Assembly (NCBI GenBank): GCA_963780755.1
Contig: CAWACX010000001.1
Span: forward strand, 124,001 to 188,000
Source of the DNA: JALYNX01 sp963780755
Lineage (GTDB): Bacteria > Actinomycetota > Acidimicrobiia > Spongiisociales > ZC4RG35
DNA length: 64,000 bases
Reading direction: 5' to 3'
Below the pieces are notes generated by a model. It was not told where the DNA came from. It saw nothing but the letters and a program-made list of their open reading frames with translations, and ran no database searches. The translations under genes and the position numbers were made by a program. Below, one piece after another: positions 17,066-25,796 of the stretch; the stretch's first letter is position 1, and each line of letters starts with the position of its first letter.

Positions 17066-17071
17066 TACTCT
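17066..17071 (+). promoter_or_regulatory. -10 box of leaderless response regulator transcript
   Basis: TACTCT is followed by six bases and then the GTG start at 17078, so transcription would begin at or within a base or two of the start codon. Confidence 0.5.
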
Positions 17072-17077
17072 GCCGAT

Positions 17078-17758
17078 GTGACCCGAATCGTTCTCATCGA
17101 AGACGACGTGGACATTCGACGGCTGGTCGCCGATGCGTTGGCGGCCGAGGGACACGATGTCGACAGCGCGGCCACCGCGATGAGCGGGCTCGAGTTGGCC
17201 GTCCGAAGCGACCCGGGCCTGGTTGTGATGGACCTGGGGCTTCCCGATCTCGATGGCAACGAGTTGCTCCGGATGATTCGGGCGGTCAGCCAGGTGCCAG
17301 TGATGGTGATAACCGCCCGCGGCGCTGACGAGGCAGTAGTCCGGACCCTCGACGCCGGCGCTGACGACTACCTGGTGAAGCCCTTCTCGGTCGCCCAGCT
17401 CCTGGCCCGGGTGAGGGCCATCCTGCGCCGGGGTGGCCCGGGAGAGGAATCCGATCGCCTCGTGGTCGGAGGGCTCACCATCGATGTCTCGGCGAGGGAG
17501 GCGCACCTCGACGGAGTCCCTCTTGACCTGAGTCCCAAGGAGTTCGACCTTCTCCGGTCCCTGGCCGAGCGCCAGGGGGAGGTAGTCACCAAGCGAGAGC
17601 TGCTGGCCGAGGTGTGGCGTGAGCCGTACGGGGGGAGTGACCGCACCGTCGATGTCCACCTCTCCTGGCTTCGCAAGAAGCTCGGCGAGACCGCCTCCGA
17701 GCCCCTCTACTTGAAGACGGTGCATGGAGTCGGCGTCAAACTGGTCGCGCCCGACTGA
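17078..17758 (+). CDS. OmpR-family response regulator
   Basis: This is a two-component response regulator of 226 residues. The receiver domain (1-115) has the acidic pocket IEDD (residues 7-10), the phosphoacceptor Asp52 in VVMDLGLPDLDG, and the conserved lysine in YLVKPFS. The C-terminal winged-helix domain (about 130-226) shows LSPKEFDLLRSLAERQGEVVTKRELL and the YLKTVHGVGVKL wing. It starts with GTG directly after a -10 box and overlaps the kinase gene (TGATG). No target site is evident. Confidence 0.94.
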   Translation: MTRIVLIEDDVDIRRLVADALAAEGHDVDSAATAMSGLELAVRSDPGLVVMDLGLPDLDGNELLRMIRAVSQVPVMVITARGADEAVVRTLDAGADDYLVKPFSVAQLLARVRAILRRGGPGEESDRLVVGGLTIDVSAREAHLDGVPLDLSPKEFDLLRSLAERQGEVVTKRELLAEVWREPYGGSDRTVDVHLSWLRKKLGETASEPLYLKTVHGVGVKLVAPD

Positions 17759-19033
17759 TGCGCCGGCGTCTGGCTCTTTGGAGCCTCTCCATCACGACAA
17801 TGGTGGTCATCTCGCTGATGGTGCCCCTCGCACTGTTGGTGCGCCGCCAGGCGATCGAACGAGCGCAAGTAGAGGCGGAGTTCAATGCCCAGTCGACCGC
17901 CTCCCTCGTCGCTCTCGCCGCCGCGTTTGCCGATGAGATCGACCCTGCGGCAGTGTCCGATGCTGTTGGAGACCTGCCGAGCGGTCAGATCGTGGTGCTT
18001 CCCGACGGCACGACCTTGGGGGAGCCCGTACCTGAACGGACTCTGGTCGCAGAGGTCGCAGCCTCAGGAAGCTCAGCCGCCGAATTCGTTGAAGGCGGAT
18101 GGGAGCTCGGGCTGCCGGTCGTGGTTCGCGGAGGAACCATCGTCGTTTCCACCTTCGTCCCCGACGAGGTGCTGACGGAGGGTGTCGCCCGAGCGTGGCT
18201 CTTGCTCGGTGCCCTAGGCCTGCTCATCGTGCTCGCTGCGGTGGTGGTGTCCGACCGCATGGCCAAACGGCTGGTGAAGCCACTGGAGGAGCTCTCAGAG
18301 ACAGCGACGAGGCTCGGTGCCGGAGACCTTTCGGCAAGGGTCGAAGTGAGCCCTCCCCACGAGATCGAGGAGTTGGGGCGCTCGTTCAACTGGCTGGCGG
18401 ATCGACTCGATCAGTTGCTGGCCGAGGAGCGGGAGTCGGTCGCCGACCTTTCGCACCGCCTGCGGACCCCACTCACCGCCCTGCGGCTACAGGCCGAAGC
18501 GGTCTCCGGTCCCTGCGGAGAGGTCGGCCCTCGTCGCTCAGGTCGATCGGATCGAGCAGGGTGTCGACCAGCTCATCCAAGAAGCTCGGAAGGACCGATA
18601 TCGGGCGCCCGGGAAATGTGATCTTGGGGTGGTAGTTGCCAACCGGGCCGGGTTCTGGCAGGTGCTCGCCGAGGAGGAGGGCCGTCAGTTCAGCGTGGTG
18701 ATCGGAGAGGGGGACCTGGAAGTGGGACTTGGAGAGGATGCGATCGCGGCGGTGGTCGACACCATCATCGAAAACGTGTTCAGTCACACCGAGCCGGGGA
18801 CTGCATTCGAGGTCGAGGTCCGGGACGGCGCGATGCCGGTGCTCGAGGTCCGGGACGCCGGGCGCGGCTTCACCACTGGCGAAGCGGTCAATCGGGGGGT
18901 CAGTGGAGGAGGCTCGACCGGGCTCGGGCTCGACATCACCCGTCGCTCGGCCGAACTGAGTGGCGGTGGCCTCGAACTGAGCGACCGCCCCGGAGGCGGG
19001 GCGGTCGTCAGGGTGTGGTTCGGTCGGGGGTAA
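17758..19033 (+). CDS. sensor histidine kinase, frameshifted near 18511
   Basis: This is the kinase partner of the upstream regulator. The first frame (to about 18510) holds TM1 (about 8-28), a small external domain, TM2 (about 145-165), a HAMP linker and the dimerisation helix with phosphoacceptor His233 (DLSHRLRTPLTALRLQAEAV). A one-base shift at about 18511 leads into the frame ERSALVAQVDRIEQGVDQL, followed by the ATP-binding domain with N-box IIENVFSHTEPG, DAGRGF and STGLGLDI. The joined protein is about 424 residues, normal for this class. A shift between the two functional halves would abolish activity if real; I think it is a consensus error. Confidence 0.87.
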
Positions 19034-19036
19034 AGG

Positions 19037-19180
19037 TCAGTCGTCGTCTCCGCCATGTCCGGAGCCACCGTGCCCGGAATCGTCGTCACCGGAGTCGTCG
19101 TCACCGCCATGTCCCGAGCCACCGTGCCCGGAGTTGTCATCCCCGGAGTCGTCGTCTCCGCCATGTCCGGACCCACCGTG
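19037..19180. repeat. 54-bp coding tandem repeat
   Basis: About 2.7 copies of a 54-base unit encode the 18-residue His/Gly/Asp repeat in the 3' part of the gene above. Copies differ at scattered positions, so length variation by slippage is possible. Confidence 0.65.
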
Positions 19181-19507
19181 GTCGTCGATGGTCGATGAGG
19201 TGTTGTCATCGACGGTGGTCGATGTCGTCGAGTTGTCGTCCAGTGTGGAGCTGGTGTTGTCGTCGATGGTGGTCGATGTCGTCGAGTCGTCGACGGTCGA
19301 TGAAGTGGAACCATTGACCACGGTGCTCGATGTCGAGCCGTCGTCGTCCAGGCTGGTCGATGAGCCGTTGTCGTCGAGAGTCGCCGACGAGCCGGGGGGC
19401 AGCGTATCGCTGCTCTCTTCGCCAAGCCCGCTCGCCAAAGCGATCCCGCTGACGAGAAGGACCACCGCGACGATCCCGCCGATGATCGCTGTCTTGCTGT
19501 TCCGCAT
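19037..19507 (-). CDS. low-complexity His/Gly/Asp repeat surface protein
   Basis: This is a 156-residue protein with an N-terminal membrane or signal segment (TAIIGGIVAVVLLVSGIALASG), an acidic Ser/Thr/Asp linker with repeats of the kind STSSTxDDN, and a C-terminal tail built from an 18-residue unit (SGHGGSGHGG plus DDDSGDDD) repeated nearly three times. The regular His and Asp content suggests metal binding, but no family is recognised. It is convergent with the kinase gene and its stop is three bases from the kinase stop. Confidence 0.7.
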   Translation of the reverse strand: MRNSKTAIIGGIVAVVLLVSGIALASGLGEESSDTLPPGSSATLDDNGSSTSLDDDGSTSSTVVNGSTSSTVDDSTTSTTIDDNTSSTLDDNSTTSTTVDDNTSSTIDDHGGSGHGGDDDSGDDNSGHGGSGHGGDDDSGDDDSGHGGSGHGGDDD

Positions 19508-19598
19508 CCTTGAACCTCCTAGGTCTCTGGTGGTTCTCAGAATGCGACAACGCGGGTCATCCCGACCTCAGGAGGCGATCAAGGAGTCCTTAAGACTG

Positions 19599-20313
19599 TT
19601 AGCCGGCGAAGACGTGGGTGGTCCAGATCGTCCCGGAAGCATCGACCCAGACCCCGATCCCGAAATGAGTGAAGTTCCCCAGCATGTTGGCCCGATGCCC
19701 GGGACTGTCGGCTAGTGCTCCAAACAGACCTGAAACCGATCCGCCGGACCCGACGTTCTCCCCGGCCGTGGACCACGGGGGCAGGAAACGCCCAAGGCTG
19801 GAGTGCGATATCGACCCGGCCGCCGCCATCCTCTTCGACCATTCCCTGGCCTCGGCGTCGAGGGAACCGTTCCGACTCAGTCCCTCGAGCCCGTTCGAGG
19901 AACGCAAGCCGTTGATGCTGGCCGCGAAATTCAGCTTCGAAACTGGAGTTGTAGGCGCCACCCGCGGCCGCGGTCGTCGTGGTCGGCTGCGCCTTGGGTG
20001 CTGTGGTGGCGGGTGGGCTGGTCGTGGCGGGCGGAGCGGTGGTTGTCGTTGTCGCAATGGTGGTCGTGGTGGTCGTCGTAGTGGTCGTGAGACGACGGGA
20101 GGAGTCGTCGTCGTGCTCGACGAACGGCACCGTGGTGCCAGTGGTCCCGGCGTTGCTCAGCGGGTGACGTCGAAACGAAGCCTCTGCAGCGGAAGCAGGA
20201 GCACCCAAAGCGAGGGCATCGGCCTTGTCGTCAGGGGCCGGGCCGAGAGTCGCGGCGAGGCCTGTGGTCAGGGCAAGCAATGCCGCAGCACCCAAGAAGT
20301 ATGTCTTGTACAT
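19599..20313 (-). CDS. secreted CAP/SCP domain protein, frameshifted near 19928
   Basis: This is a secreted cysteine-rich-secretory-protein/PR1 (CAP) domain protein. The first frame gives a signal segment (TYFLGAAALLALTTGLAATLG) and a long Thr/Ala/Pro linker, ending GGAYNSSFEAEF. A +1 shift in the AAA run at 19927-19929 leads to the CAP domain: AASINGLRSSNGL, SISHSSLGR, GENVG and SPGHRANMLGNFTHFGIG. These hold the two His and Glu residues expected in CAP proteins. The joined product is about 237 residues. Function of bacterial CAP proteins is poorly known. Confidence 0.82.
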
Positions 20314-20389
20314 CGGGGAGGCAGCGCTTCCTCGTTCGGGGGGTTGAGGAACCTACCCGAATCGGATCAGCCCCATACGGGCCGATGAG

Positions 20390-21433
20390 CTATCTCCCGA
20401 GATGCCCCCATTCTTCGAGATCCGACATGGTGTCGAGGATGGTCTGATCCGGGTCGCGAAAATCGATACCGAGCTGTTCTCGCGCTTTCGAGTTGTCGAT
20501 CTGGAACGTGCCACCCACATGGGTCTTCAGGTAGGACTTGGCCCCCGGCTTCTGGAAGTTGGCAGCCAATCGGACCAGGAATGAGCCGAACGCATTGTCC
20601 AGGGGCAACGACGGCAGCCGGTACTTCTCTCCCCAGCCGTTGGCTCGCAACAGGTCCACCGTCTGACGCAGGCTGCGGACTCCGGCGGCAGCGAGATTGC
20701 GTCCTGACGCCGTCGGCAACTCAAAAGCGCGGATGTGGGCTGTCGCGACGTCACGGACATCGGCGATCACCCATTGGATGTCGATGAGTCCCGGCCAGAG
20801 CCCATTGGTCAGTCCGGCGATCACCCCGGCGCTGGTGTTGAGCTGTGGAATGAGCGAGGGCCCAATGATCAGTGGCGGGTTGATCACCACGAGATCGAAA
20901 CCGCGCTCTCTCTCCTCCATGAACTGCCACGCTGCGCGCTCCGCCTGTGCCTTCGAGAAGTAATAGGGGTTTCGCTTCAGAGTCGACTTGGTGTTCCACA
21001 CCGTTTCATCGAGCAGGCTCCCATCGGGCTCGTCCGTGATCGCCGCAAACGAAGAAGTCAGGACCACCCTCTTCACAGTCCCCGCCCGCTCGCATGCGTT
21101 CAGGACGGAGAGGGTCCCTTCGACGGCAGGATCGACGAGGTCTCGCTGCGGGTCCTCGACGTCGGTCATGTACGGGGAGGCGGTGTGCACCACATACTCC
21201 GATCCGGCGACCGCTTCGTCGAAGGCGTCGGGAGTCATGAGATCGGCGGCGACCAGCCTCAGTCGCTCGCCGGCGCCCGGTAGCGAGGTGATGTGACCCT
21301 CACGCTGCGCCCGCTCCGGGTCCCTCGTCGTCCCCACCACCGAGTACCCGTCTCCGAGCAATTGGGAGACGATCTCACTGGCGACATACCCGGTGGCACC
21401 GGTGACACAGACCGGAGCAGTGCTGATCGGCAT
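20390..21433 (-). CDS. extended-SDR NAD-dependent reductase/epimerase (DFR-like)
   Basis: This is an extended short-chain dehydrogenase of 347 residues resembling dihydroflavonol-4-reductase-like and aldehyde-reductase enzymes. The cofactor loop is VTGATGYVASEIV and the catalytic Tyr-x3-Lys is in NPYYFSKAQAERAAW, with an upstream serine in LTSSFAA. It would reduce or oxidise an NAD(P)-linked carbonyl substrate that I cannot name. The start lies eight bases after AGCCTA (minus-strand TAGGCT, 21442-21447), so the transcript may be leaderless. It is divergent from the methyltransferase, with only 44 bases between the starts. Confidence 0.88.
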   Translation of the reverse strand: MPISTAPVCVTGATGYVASEIVSQLLGDGYSVVGTTRDPERAQREGHITSLPGAGERLRLVAADLMTPDAFDEAVAGSEYVVHTASPYMTDVEDPQRDLVDPAVEGTLSVLNACERAGTVKRVVLTSSFAAITDEPDGSLLDETVWNTKSTLKRNPYYFSKAQAERAAWQFMEERERGFDLVVINPPLIIGPSLIPQLNTSAGVIAGLTNGLWPGLIDIQWVIADVRDVATAHIRAFELPTASGRNLAAAGVRSLRQTVDLLRANGWGEKYRLPSLPLDNAFGSFLVRLAANFQKPGAKSYLKTHVGGTFQIDNSKAREQLGIDFRDPDQTILDTMSDLEEWGHLGR

Positions 21434-21477
21434 ATATGGCGAGCCTATCGGCGCCCCGATGGGCGATACTGACGCCC

Positions 21478-22359
21478 ATGCCGCTCGATGAGTATCGAAT
21501 CGCCAACCGAGCCAATTGGGACTCCCGGGTCGACATTCATTACGCCTCTGCCGATTACGGCATCGAGAAGTTCGTGTCCGATCCGGACCATCTCAGTGAC
21601 GTGGTCACACTCGAGAAGGAGAGAGTCGGCGACGTCAGCGGGAAGAGGCTCATCCATCTCCAATGCCACATCGGGACCGACACGGTTTCGTGGGCCAGGC
21701 TCGGCGCCGAGGTCACAGGAATTGACCTCTCCGAGAAGTCGATCGGGGCGGCGAAGCGGCTCAGCGCCGACACGGGCACGCCGGCCCAGTTCTTCGTCTC
21801 CGAGCTCTACGACGCTCCCGCCGTCGTCCCCGAGAAGTTCGACATCGTGTACACCGGGGTGGGAGCCATCTGCTGGATTCCGGACATTCGAGGATGGGCC
21901 AAGGTGGTCGCTTCGTTCCTGAATCCGGGTGGCACCTTCTCGATGCTCGAAGGTCATCCGATGCTCTGGTCGCTCGATTGGGAGGACACCGAAAAACTAT
22001 CGGTGAGGTATCCCTACTTCGAGACCGTCGAGCCGATCTCCGACATCGAGGAGGAGACCTATGCCGGTGAGGGAATGGTCGCCAGCCCTCTCAACTACTC
22101 GTGGAACCATGGAATCGGGGAGATCCTGACCGCGTTGCTCGATGTCGGATTCCGCATCGATGCCGTCGAGGAATACGAGTTCTGTGCCTGGCAAGGCATC
22201 CCTCAGCAGGTCCTTGGCGAAGATGGCTTCTGGCGACTTCCCGAGGACCCGAAACGGCTTCCAGCGATGTGGTCCGTGTCGGCGACAGATGATGTGATGT
22301 CTTCAGTTGTTCGGAATCGATGCCGATGTATGAGCAGGGTCTCGCGACAACCAGTCTGA
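21478..22359 (+). CDS. class I SAM-dependent methyltransferase
   Basis: This is a methyltransferase of about 293 residues. Motif I is the subfamily variant HLQCHIGTDTVSWARLGAEVTGIDLSE rather than the usual GxGxG. Further pieces are FDIVYTGVGAICWIPDI and FLNPGGTFSMLEGHP. The ATG at 21478 matches the family N-terminus (YRIANRANWDSRV); the longer reading adds fourteen unsupported residues. The last 25 residues after MWSVSAT go beyond the usual end and may reflect a missed stop or a shift. A strong terminator follows at 22380-22411. The substrate is unknown. Confidence 0.85.
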   Translation: MPLDEYRIANRANWDSRVDIHYASADYGIEKFVSDPDHLSDVVTLEKERVGDVSGKRLIHLQCHIGTDTVSWARLGAEVTGIDLSEKSIGAAKRLSADTGTPAQFFVSELYDAPAVVPEKFDIVYTGVGAICWIPDIRGWAKVVASFLNPGGTFSMLEGHPMLWSLDWEDTEKLSVRYPYFETVEPISDIEEETYAGEGMVASPLNYSWNHGIGEILTALLDVGFRIDAVEEYEFCAWQGIPQQVLGEDGFWRLPEDPKRLPAMWSVSATDDVMSSVVRNRCRCMSRVSRQPV

Positions 22360-22379
22360 GATTCCTCCTCCTCCATCAT

Positions 22380-22411
22380 GAGAGGGGCCACCCTTCCGGG
22401 TGGCCCCTCTC
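22380..22411. terminator. bidirectional rho-independent terminator
   Basis: GAGAGGGGCCACCC (22380-22393), loop TTCC, then GGGTGGCCCCTCTC (22398-22411) make a perfect 14-bp stem followed by TCGTTT. It lies between the convergent ends of the methyltransferase gene and the gene at 22422-23835. Confidence 0.85.
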
Positions 22412-22421
22412 TCGTTTCCGG

Positions 22422-23835
22422 CTAGTCCGTGATAACCGACACGATCTCATTCACCGGATAGTCCACCGAGGTCGTGGTGTTGGGCACGTCGAGGAACTCC
22501 CATGGGTCGCCGACCACTCGCCAGCGCGCGGTCCAGTCGTATGCCACCGTGAGGTCATAGCCGTCGGACGCCTTGGACTCGTAGACATGAGCCGCGATAC
22601 CGGTCGGGTAGCCGGCCATCGCTTCCCGTGAGGCGGGGAAAGTGTCGGTGCGACCGTCTCCCCATTCCACGATCACCCCGCTGACTTCGATCTCGAGGTC
22701 GAGGGTGAGGCCGCCCGCCGACAACTGGGTGGCATGGTCCTGCGGGATCGGCACCCCGACATAGGTCTCCAACCCGGTCACCCCGTTGCCCTGATCGGGG
22801 TTGACGTCGGGCGCCGGGGGCGGGTGGACGTATTGAGTGACATAGGCCCAAACCACGGCCGTCGGATCCACGGTCACGCCGGGCTCCGAGGTGCAACGGG
22901 GGACACGCCCCGTGGCGTACAAGACAACGGCTGGGTTGGTGGGGTCGGGTATCCAGCCGAGCTCGGCGTCTCCGTTCAGGAAGTAGGCGAGTGAGACCCA
23001 CTGCGATTCGACGGTCGTGTAGTACCAGCAGTCGCCGGTCAGATCGACCCCGGCGCTTGGATAGAGCACCGCCGGCACCGCGTCGTCGCTGGCGTAGTCG
23101 ACGACGTCGCCTCCGGCGATCCGACAGCGGGTGAGCTGGGTTTGACAAGCCAGTGACAGGATTCGTCTCCGCTTGCGACCCAGCACGCCGAGAAGTCCAC
23201 TGCGAGCGCAGGGACGGCGAGGTAGGAGAGCAGGCACTATCGCAATGGTTCCAATACTGCGTCGCAATCTGCCTCCCAAAGGTCGTTCCGGTAGCTCCAG
23301 AGCAGAAGCGACGTACCCAGTGTCCATCCTGGCTACGAAGCACGTGGACTCCGGCAGTACTCATGGCGCCTTGCCGGAATGCGCTCACGTCGAGCGCTGC
23401 CCAGACAGCCAGGCAATTTCCGGTCGACTCCAGAGATCTCGACGTCGCTAAGGACACATCTGAGTCGGGTGTCGGCGCCGCGGTGAATTCCATGACTCCG
23501 AATTGGCTGACGGCATTGTCCAGTGCTGTTTGGCTCCCCACCACTTCCCTGATTCGGGCCTCGTCCTGGTTGTAGATCCCTTCGAACCAGCCGAACCAGA
23601 GATCAGCGAGGATCGCTTCTGCCTCCTCCACGGTGGTGACCACGTGTGCAGCCGCGGTCGTCGATGTCGCCGGTTCAGTGGTCGTCGTGCTCGGCTCAGA
23701 TAGCGATGTGGAGGTGGTGGTGTCGATGGCGGCGATCGTCGTGCTCGACGGTGACGGTTCGTCGGTGGGCCACAACATCCAGACACCGATCGCCAGACCC
23801 GCCACCAGCAGACCTGCGATCAGCCATCTGATCAT
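22422..23835 (-). CDS. membrane-anchored hypothetical protein, frameshifted near 23317
   Basis: No named family is recognised. From 23835 the first frame has a membrane anchor (IRWLIAGLLVAGLAIGVWML), a Thr/Ser linker and an NTF2-like segment (VEEAEAILADLWFGWFEGIYNQDE...SQDGHW). A +1 shift in the CCC run at 23316-23318 leads to YVASALELPE and onward in the frame ending at 22422. That frame has a Cys-containing region and a PKD-like C-terminal part (GVIVEWGDGRTDTFPAS...AHVYESKASDG). The segment 23150-23300 looks less protein-like, so another error may lie there. It is probably a secreted or surface protein. Confidence 0.6.
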
Positions 23836-23917
23836 TGATTCGTGAACCTACGCCAACCACCACTCTTCGTGAAGGGCTCCGACCAAGGGCCGCGAAAAAC
23901 TCGAACTTTCATCTCTG

Positions 23918-23938
23918 TATGGTTTGGGTAGGAGGTGA
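23918..23938 (+). promoter_or_regulatory. -10 box and strong ribosome site
   Basis: TATGGT (23918-23923) is followed by AGGAGGTGA (23930-23938), an almost perfect Shine-Dalgarno sequence, before the ATG at 23942. This leadered arrangement contrasts with the many leaderless starts nearby. Confidence 0.55.
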
Positions 23939-23941
23939 CCT

Positions 23942-24403
23942 ATGAGTAATGAAGAAGTCGAGAGCCACCCCTTCAGGGCGCTCTTCAAGTTCCTGGTGAT
24001 CGCCGGGGTCGTCGCCGCCGTCGCCAGGGTGCTGGCGTCGAAGCGGGCCGAGTACGCCGGTCTGACCGAGGCCGAGGCAAAGGCTCGTTTCGAGGAGCGC
24101 ATGGGCCCGTGGTTGGGCGATGAGAAGGCGGCCGAAGTCGCTGACCAGGTCATTCCCAAGCTGAGGGAGTCCGGGATCCTCGACCCCGATGCCCCGGAGA
24201 AGGCAATGGCCTCGGTGAAGGAAGCTGCAGGACAAGCCGCCGACAAGGTCGTGGACCTCGCCGAAGAGGCCGGGGACAAGACGAAAGAGATGGCGTCCAA
24301 GGTCGGCGACGGGGCGAAGTCTGCCGCCAACAACATCGGAAATGCCGTCGACGACGCCGTCGAAAAAATTTCGGAAACTTCCAAGAAAGCCAAGGGCAGC
24401 TGA
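23942..24403 (+). CDS. small membrane protein with amphipathic helical tail
   Basis: This is a 153-residue protein of unknown function. An N-terminal hydrophobic helix (FKFLVIAGVVAAVARVLA) is followed by a charged, Ala/Lys/Glu-rich tail with recurring 11-residue-like patterns (KEAAGQAADKVVDLAEEAGDKTKEMASKV, split here as a repeating A-x-x-K-V/E pattern). Such tails resemble LEA-like or apolipoprotein-like amphipathic helices. The strong ribosome site predicts high translation. The gene stands alone between a divergent surface-protein gene and the HNH gene. Confidence 0.75.
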   Translation: MSNEEVESHPFRALFKFLVIAGVVAAVARVLASKRAEYAGLTEAEAKARFEERMGPWLGDEKAAEVADQVIPKLRESGILDPDAPEKAMASVKEAAGQAADKVVDLAEEAGDKTKEMASKVGDGAKSAANNIGNAVDDAVEKISETSKKAKGS

Positions 24404-24426
24404 CCAAATCTGTCACACCCCCCTCG

Positions 24427-24432
24427 TACGGT
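24427..24432 (+). promoter_or_regulatory. -10 box of leaderless HNH gene
   Basis: TACGGT is followed by seven bases and the ATG at 24440, consistent with a leaderless transcript. Confidence 0.45.
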
Positions 24433-24439
24433 TCGGAGT

Positions 24440-25495
24440 ATGAGGGGATTGACAGCAGATCAGGTCGAGCAGGGGATGCTCGACGAAGAGAAGATCATCG
24501 CCCAGGCCCGGGCTCGGCAAATGGCCTGGATGGTCGTGGCCGATGCCATGCAACTTCCGGGTGCGGACGGTTGCCGTTCGATGCGGGAGTGGGTCGCCGG
24601 GAGGCTCGACATCTCAGTCGAGTCGGCGTCGCGGCTCACCTCCACCGCGAAACGACTCCAGGACCGGCCCGAAGTCGCGTCTGAGCTCCAGGCCGGCGAG
24701 ATCACATTCGATCGGGCCGAGGCGCTGGCACGACTCCCCGAGGACGTTGAACCCGACCACCTAGCCGGCGTCGACATCCGGGGCCTTCATCGCATCGTGG
24801 CCCAGCACAAGCGGAGAGCGTGGGACAACGGTCACGAGTCTCACCGGTCGCAGTATCTGGCCATCCAGCCCAATCTCGACGAGTCATCCTGGAAGATGTG
24901 GGGCTTGCTCGATGGCTATTCGGGCCATGTCGTCGACAAGGTGCTTGCCGAAGCCGCCGACACCGTGCCTGATCTCCCCGACGGCACCAGACCCGGGCTC
25001 GGCTACCGCCGGGCAGTCGCCCTCACCGCGATTTGCGAGGAGAACCGTCCCCGATCGATGAGCACACCGCTGATCACGGTCTTCGTGGATGACACCGGCG
25101 CCGAGACCGCAGCTGGTACCTCGATCGGCCCCGAGATCCTCGACCGCATCGCCTGCAGCGCCAGTCTCGAGGTGATCAGGACCACGGATGGCCGCCCACT
25201 CTCGATAGGGCGCAAGAGCCGGATAATTCCCAACCGACTCCGACGATTCATGTTGCATCGGGACGGAGGCTGCACCGCCGACGGATGCGTGAGTCGATAC
25301 CGGCTGGAGGTGCACCACAAGATCCCCTGGTCAGAAGGGGGCCGGACCGACCCCGAGAACCTGACCACTCTCTGTTGGTTCCACCACCATGTAGTCGTCC
25401 ACGGAATGGGATTCCGCCTCGATCCCAAATTGGGACCCGGTCGGATCCGGTTCATCCGTCCCGGTGCCGACCCGCACTACGAATCCGACCCCTGA
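24440..25495 (+). CDS. DUF222-type HNH endonuclease
   Basis: This protein of 351 residues has a helical N-terminal region of the DUF222 type common in actinobacteria and a C-terminal HNH nuclease domain. The nuclease motif is visible as CTADGCVSRYRLEVHHKIPWSEGG followed by TLCWFHHHVVVHG, giving the zinc-binding cysteines and the His-Asn-His set (HH, N in PENL, HHH). Such genes often occur in many copies per actinobacterial genome and may be mobile-element derived, but no inverted repeats or target duplication are visible here. Confidence 0.85.
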   Translation: MRGLTADQVEQGMLDEEKIIAQARARQMAWMVVADAMQLPGADGCRSMREWVAGRLDISVESASRLTSTAKRLQDRPEVASELQAGEITFDRAEALARLPEDVEPDHLAGVDIRGLHRIVAQHKRRAWDNGHESHRSQYLAIQPNLDESSWKMWGLLDGYSGHVVDKVLAEAADTVPDLPDGTRPGLGYRRAVALTAICEENRPRSMSTPLITVFVDDTGAETAAGTSIGPEILDRIACSASLEVIRTTDGRPLSIGRKSRIIPNRLRRFMLHRDGGCTADGCVSRYRLEVHHKIPWSEGGRTDPENLTTLCWFHHHVVVHGMGFRLDPKLGPGRIRFIRPGADPHYESDP

Positions 25496-25596
25496 TTCAA
25501 ATCCAACCCCGGATTCGCTAGCGCCAACAAAGCCTGGTCAATCAGCAATCGCCGTTTAGCCTGCCCGACCGACAGCCCATGTACGGGAGGGACACC

Positions 25597-25752
25597 GTGC
25601 TCTACCAAAGTGACAACGCGTCCGGAACGAGCCTGATCATGAAAGTGCTCGTGGTCTCCTTCATTCTCCTTGTCGCCTACTGGGCCTGCAGCAGCATCGA
25701 CACCATCGTTGTGTCATCGGAAGCCGAGTCGCTGGCCACCCGGCTCTCCTAA
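25597..25752 (+). CDS. 51-residue single-pass membrane protein
   Basis: This short gene has GTG at 25597 five bases after GGGAGGG (25585-25591) and ends with TAA at 25750-25752. It encodes 51 residues with one hydrophobic helix (MKVLVVSFILLVAYWACSSI). An in-frame ATG at 25579 would add six residues but has no ribosome site. It fills most of the gap between the HNH and GNAT genes. Function is unknown. Confidence 0.55.
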   Translation: MLYQSDNASGTSLIMKVLVVSFILLVAYWACSSIDTIVVSSEAESLATRLS

Positions 25753-25796
25753 TTCACCGGCAGTCATTCGCTGCCCACTCCTAGCCTCGAACAGTC

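Noticed and set aside
24440..25495. HNH gene as a mobile intron or element
   Set aside because: No flanking repeats, no intron-like surroundings and normal composition; it is treated as an ordinary DUF222-type gene.
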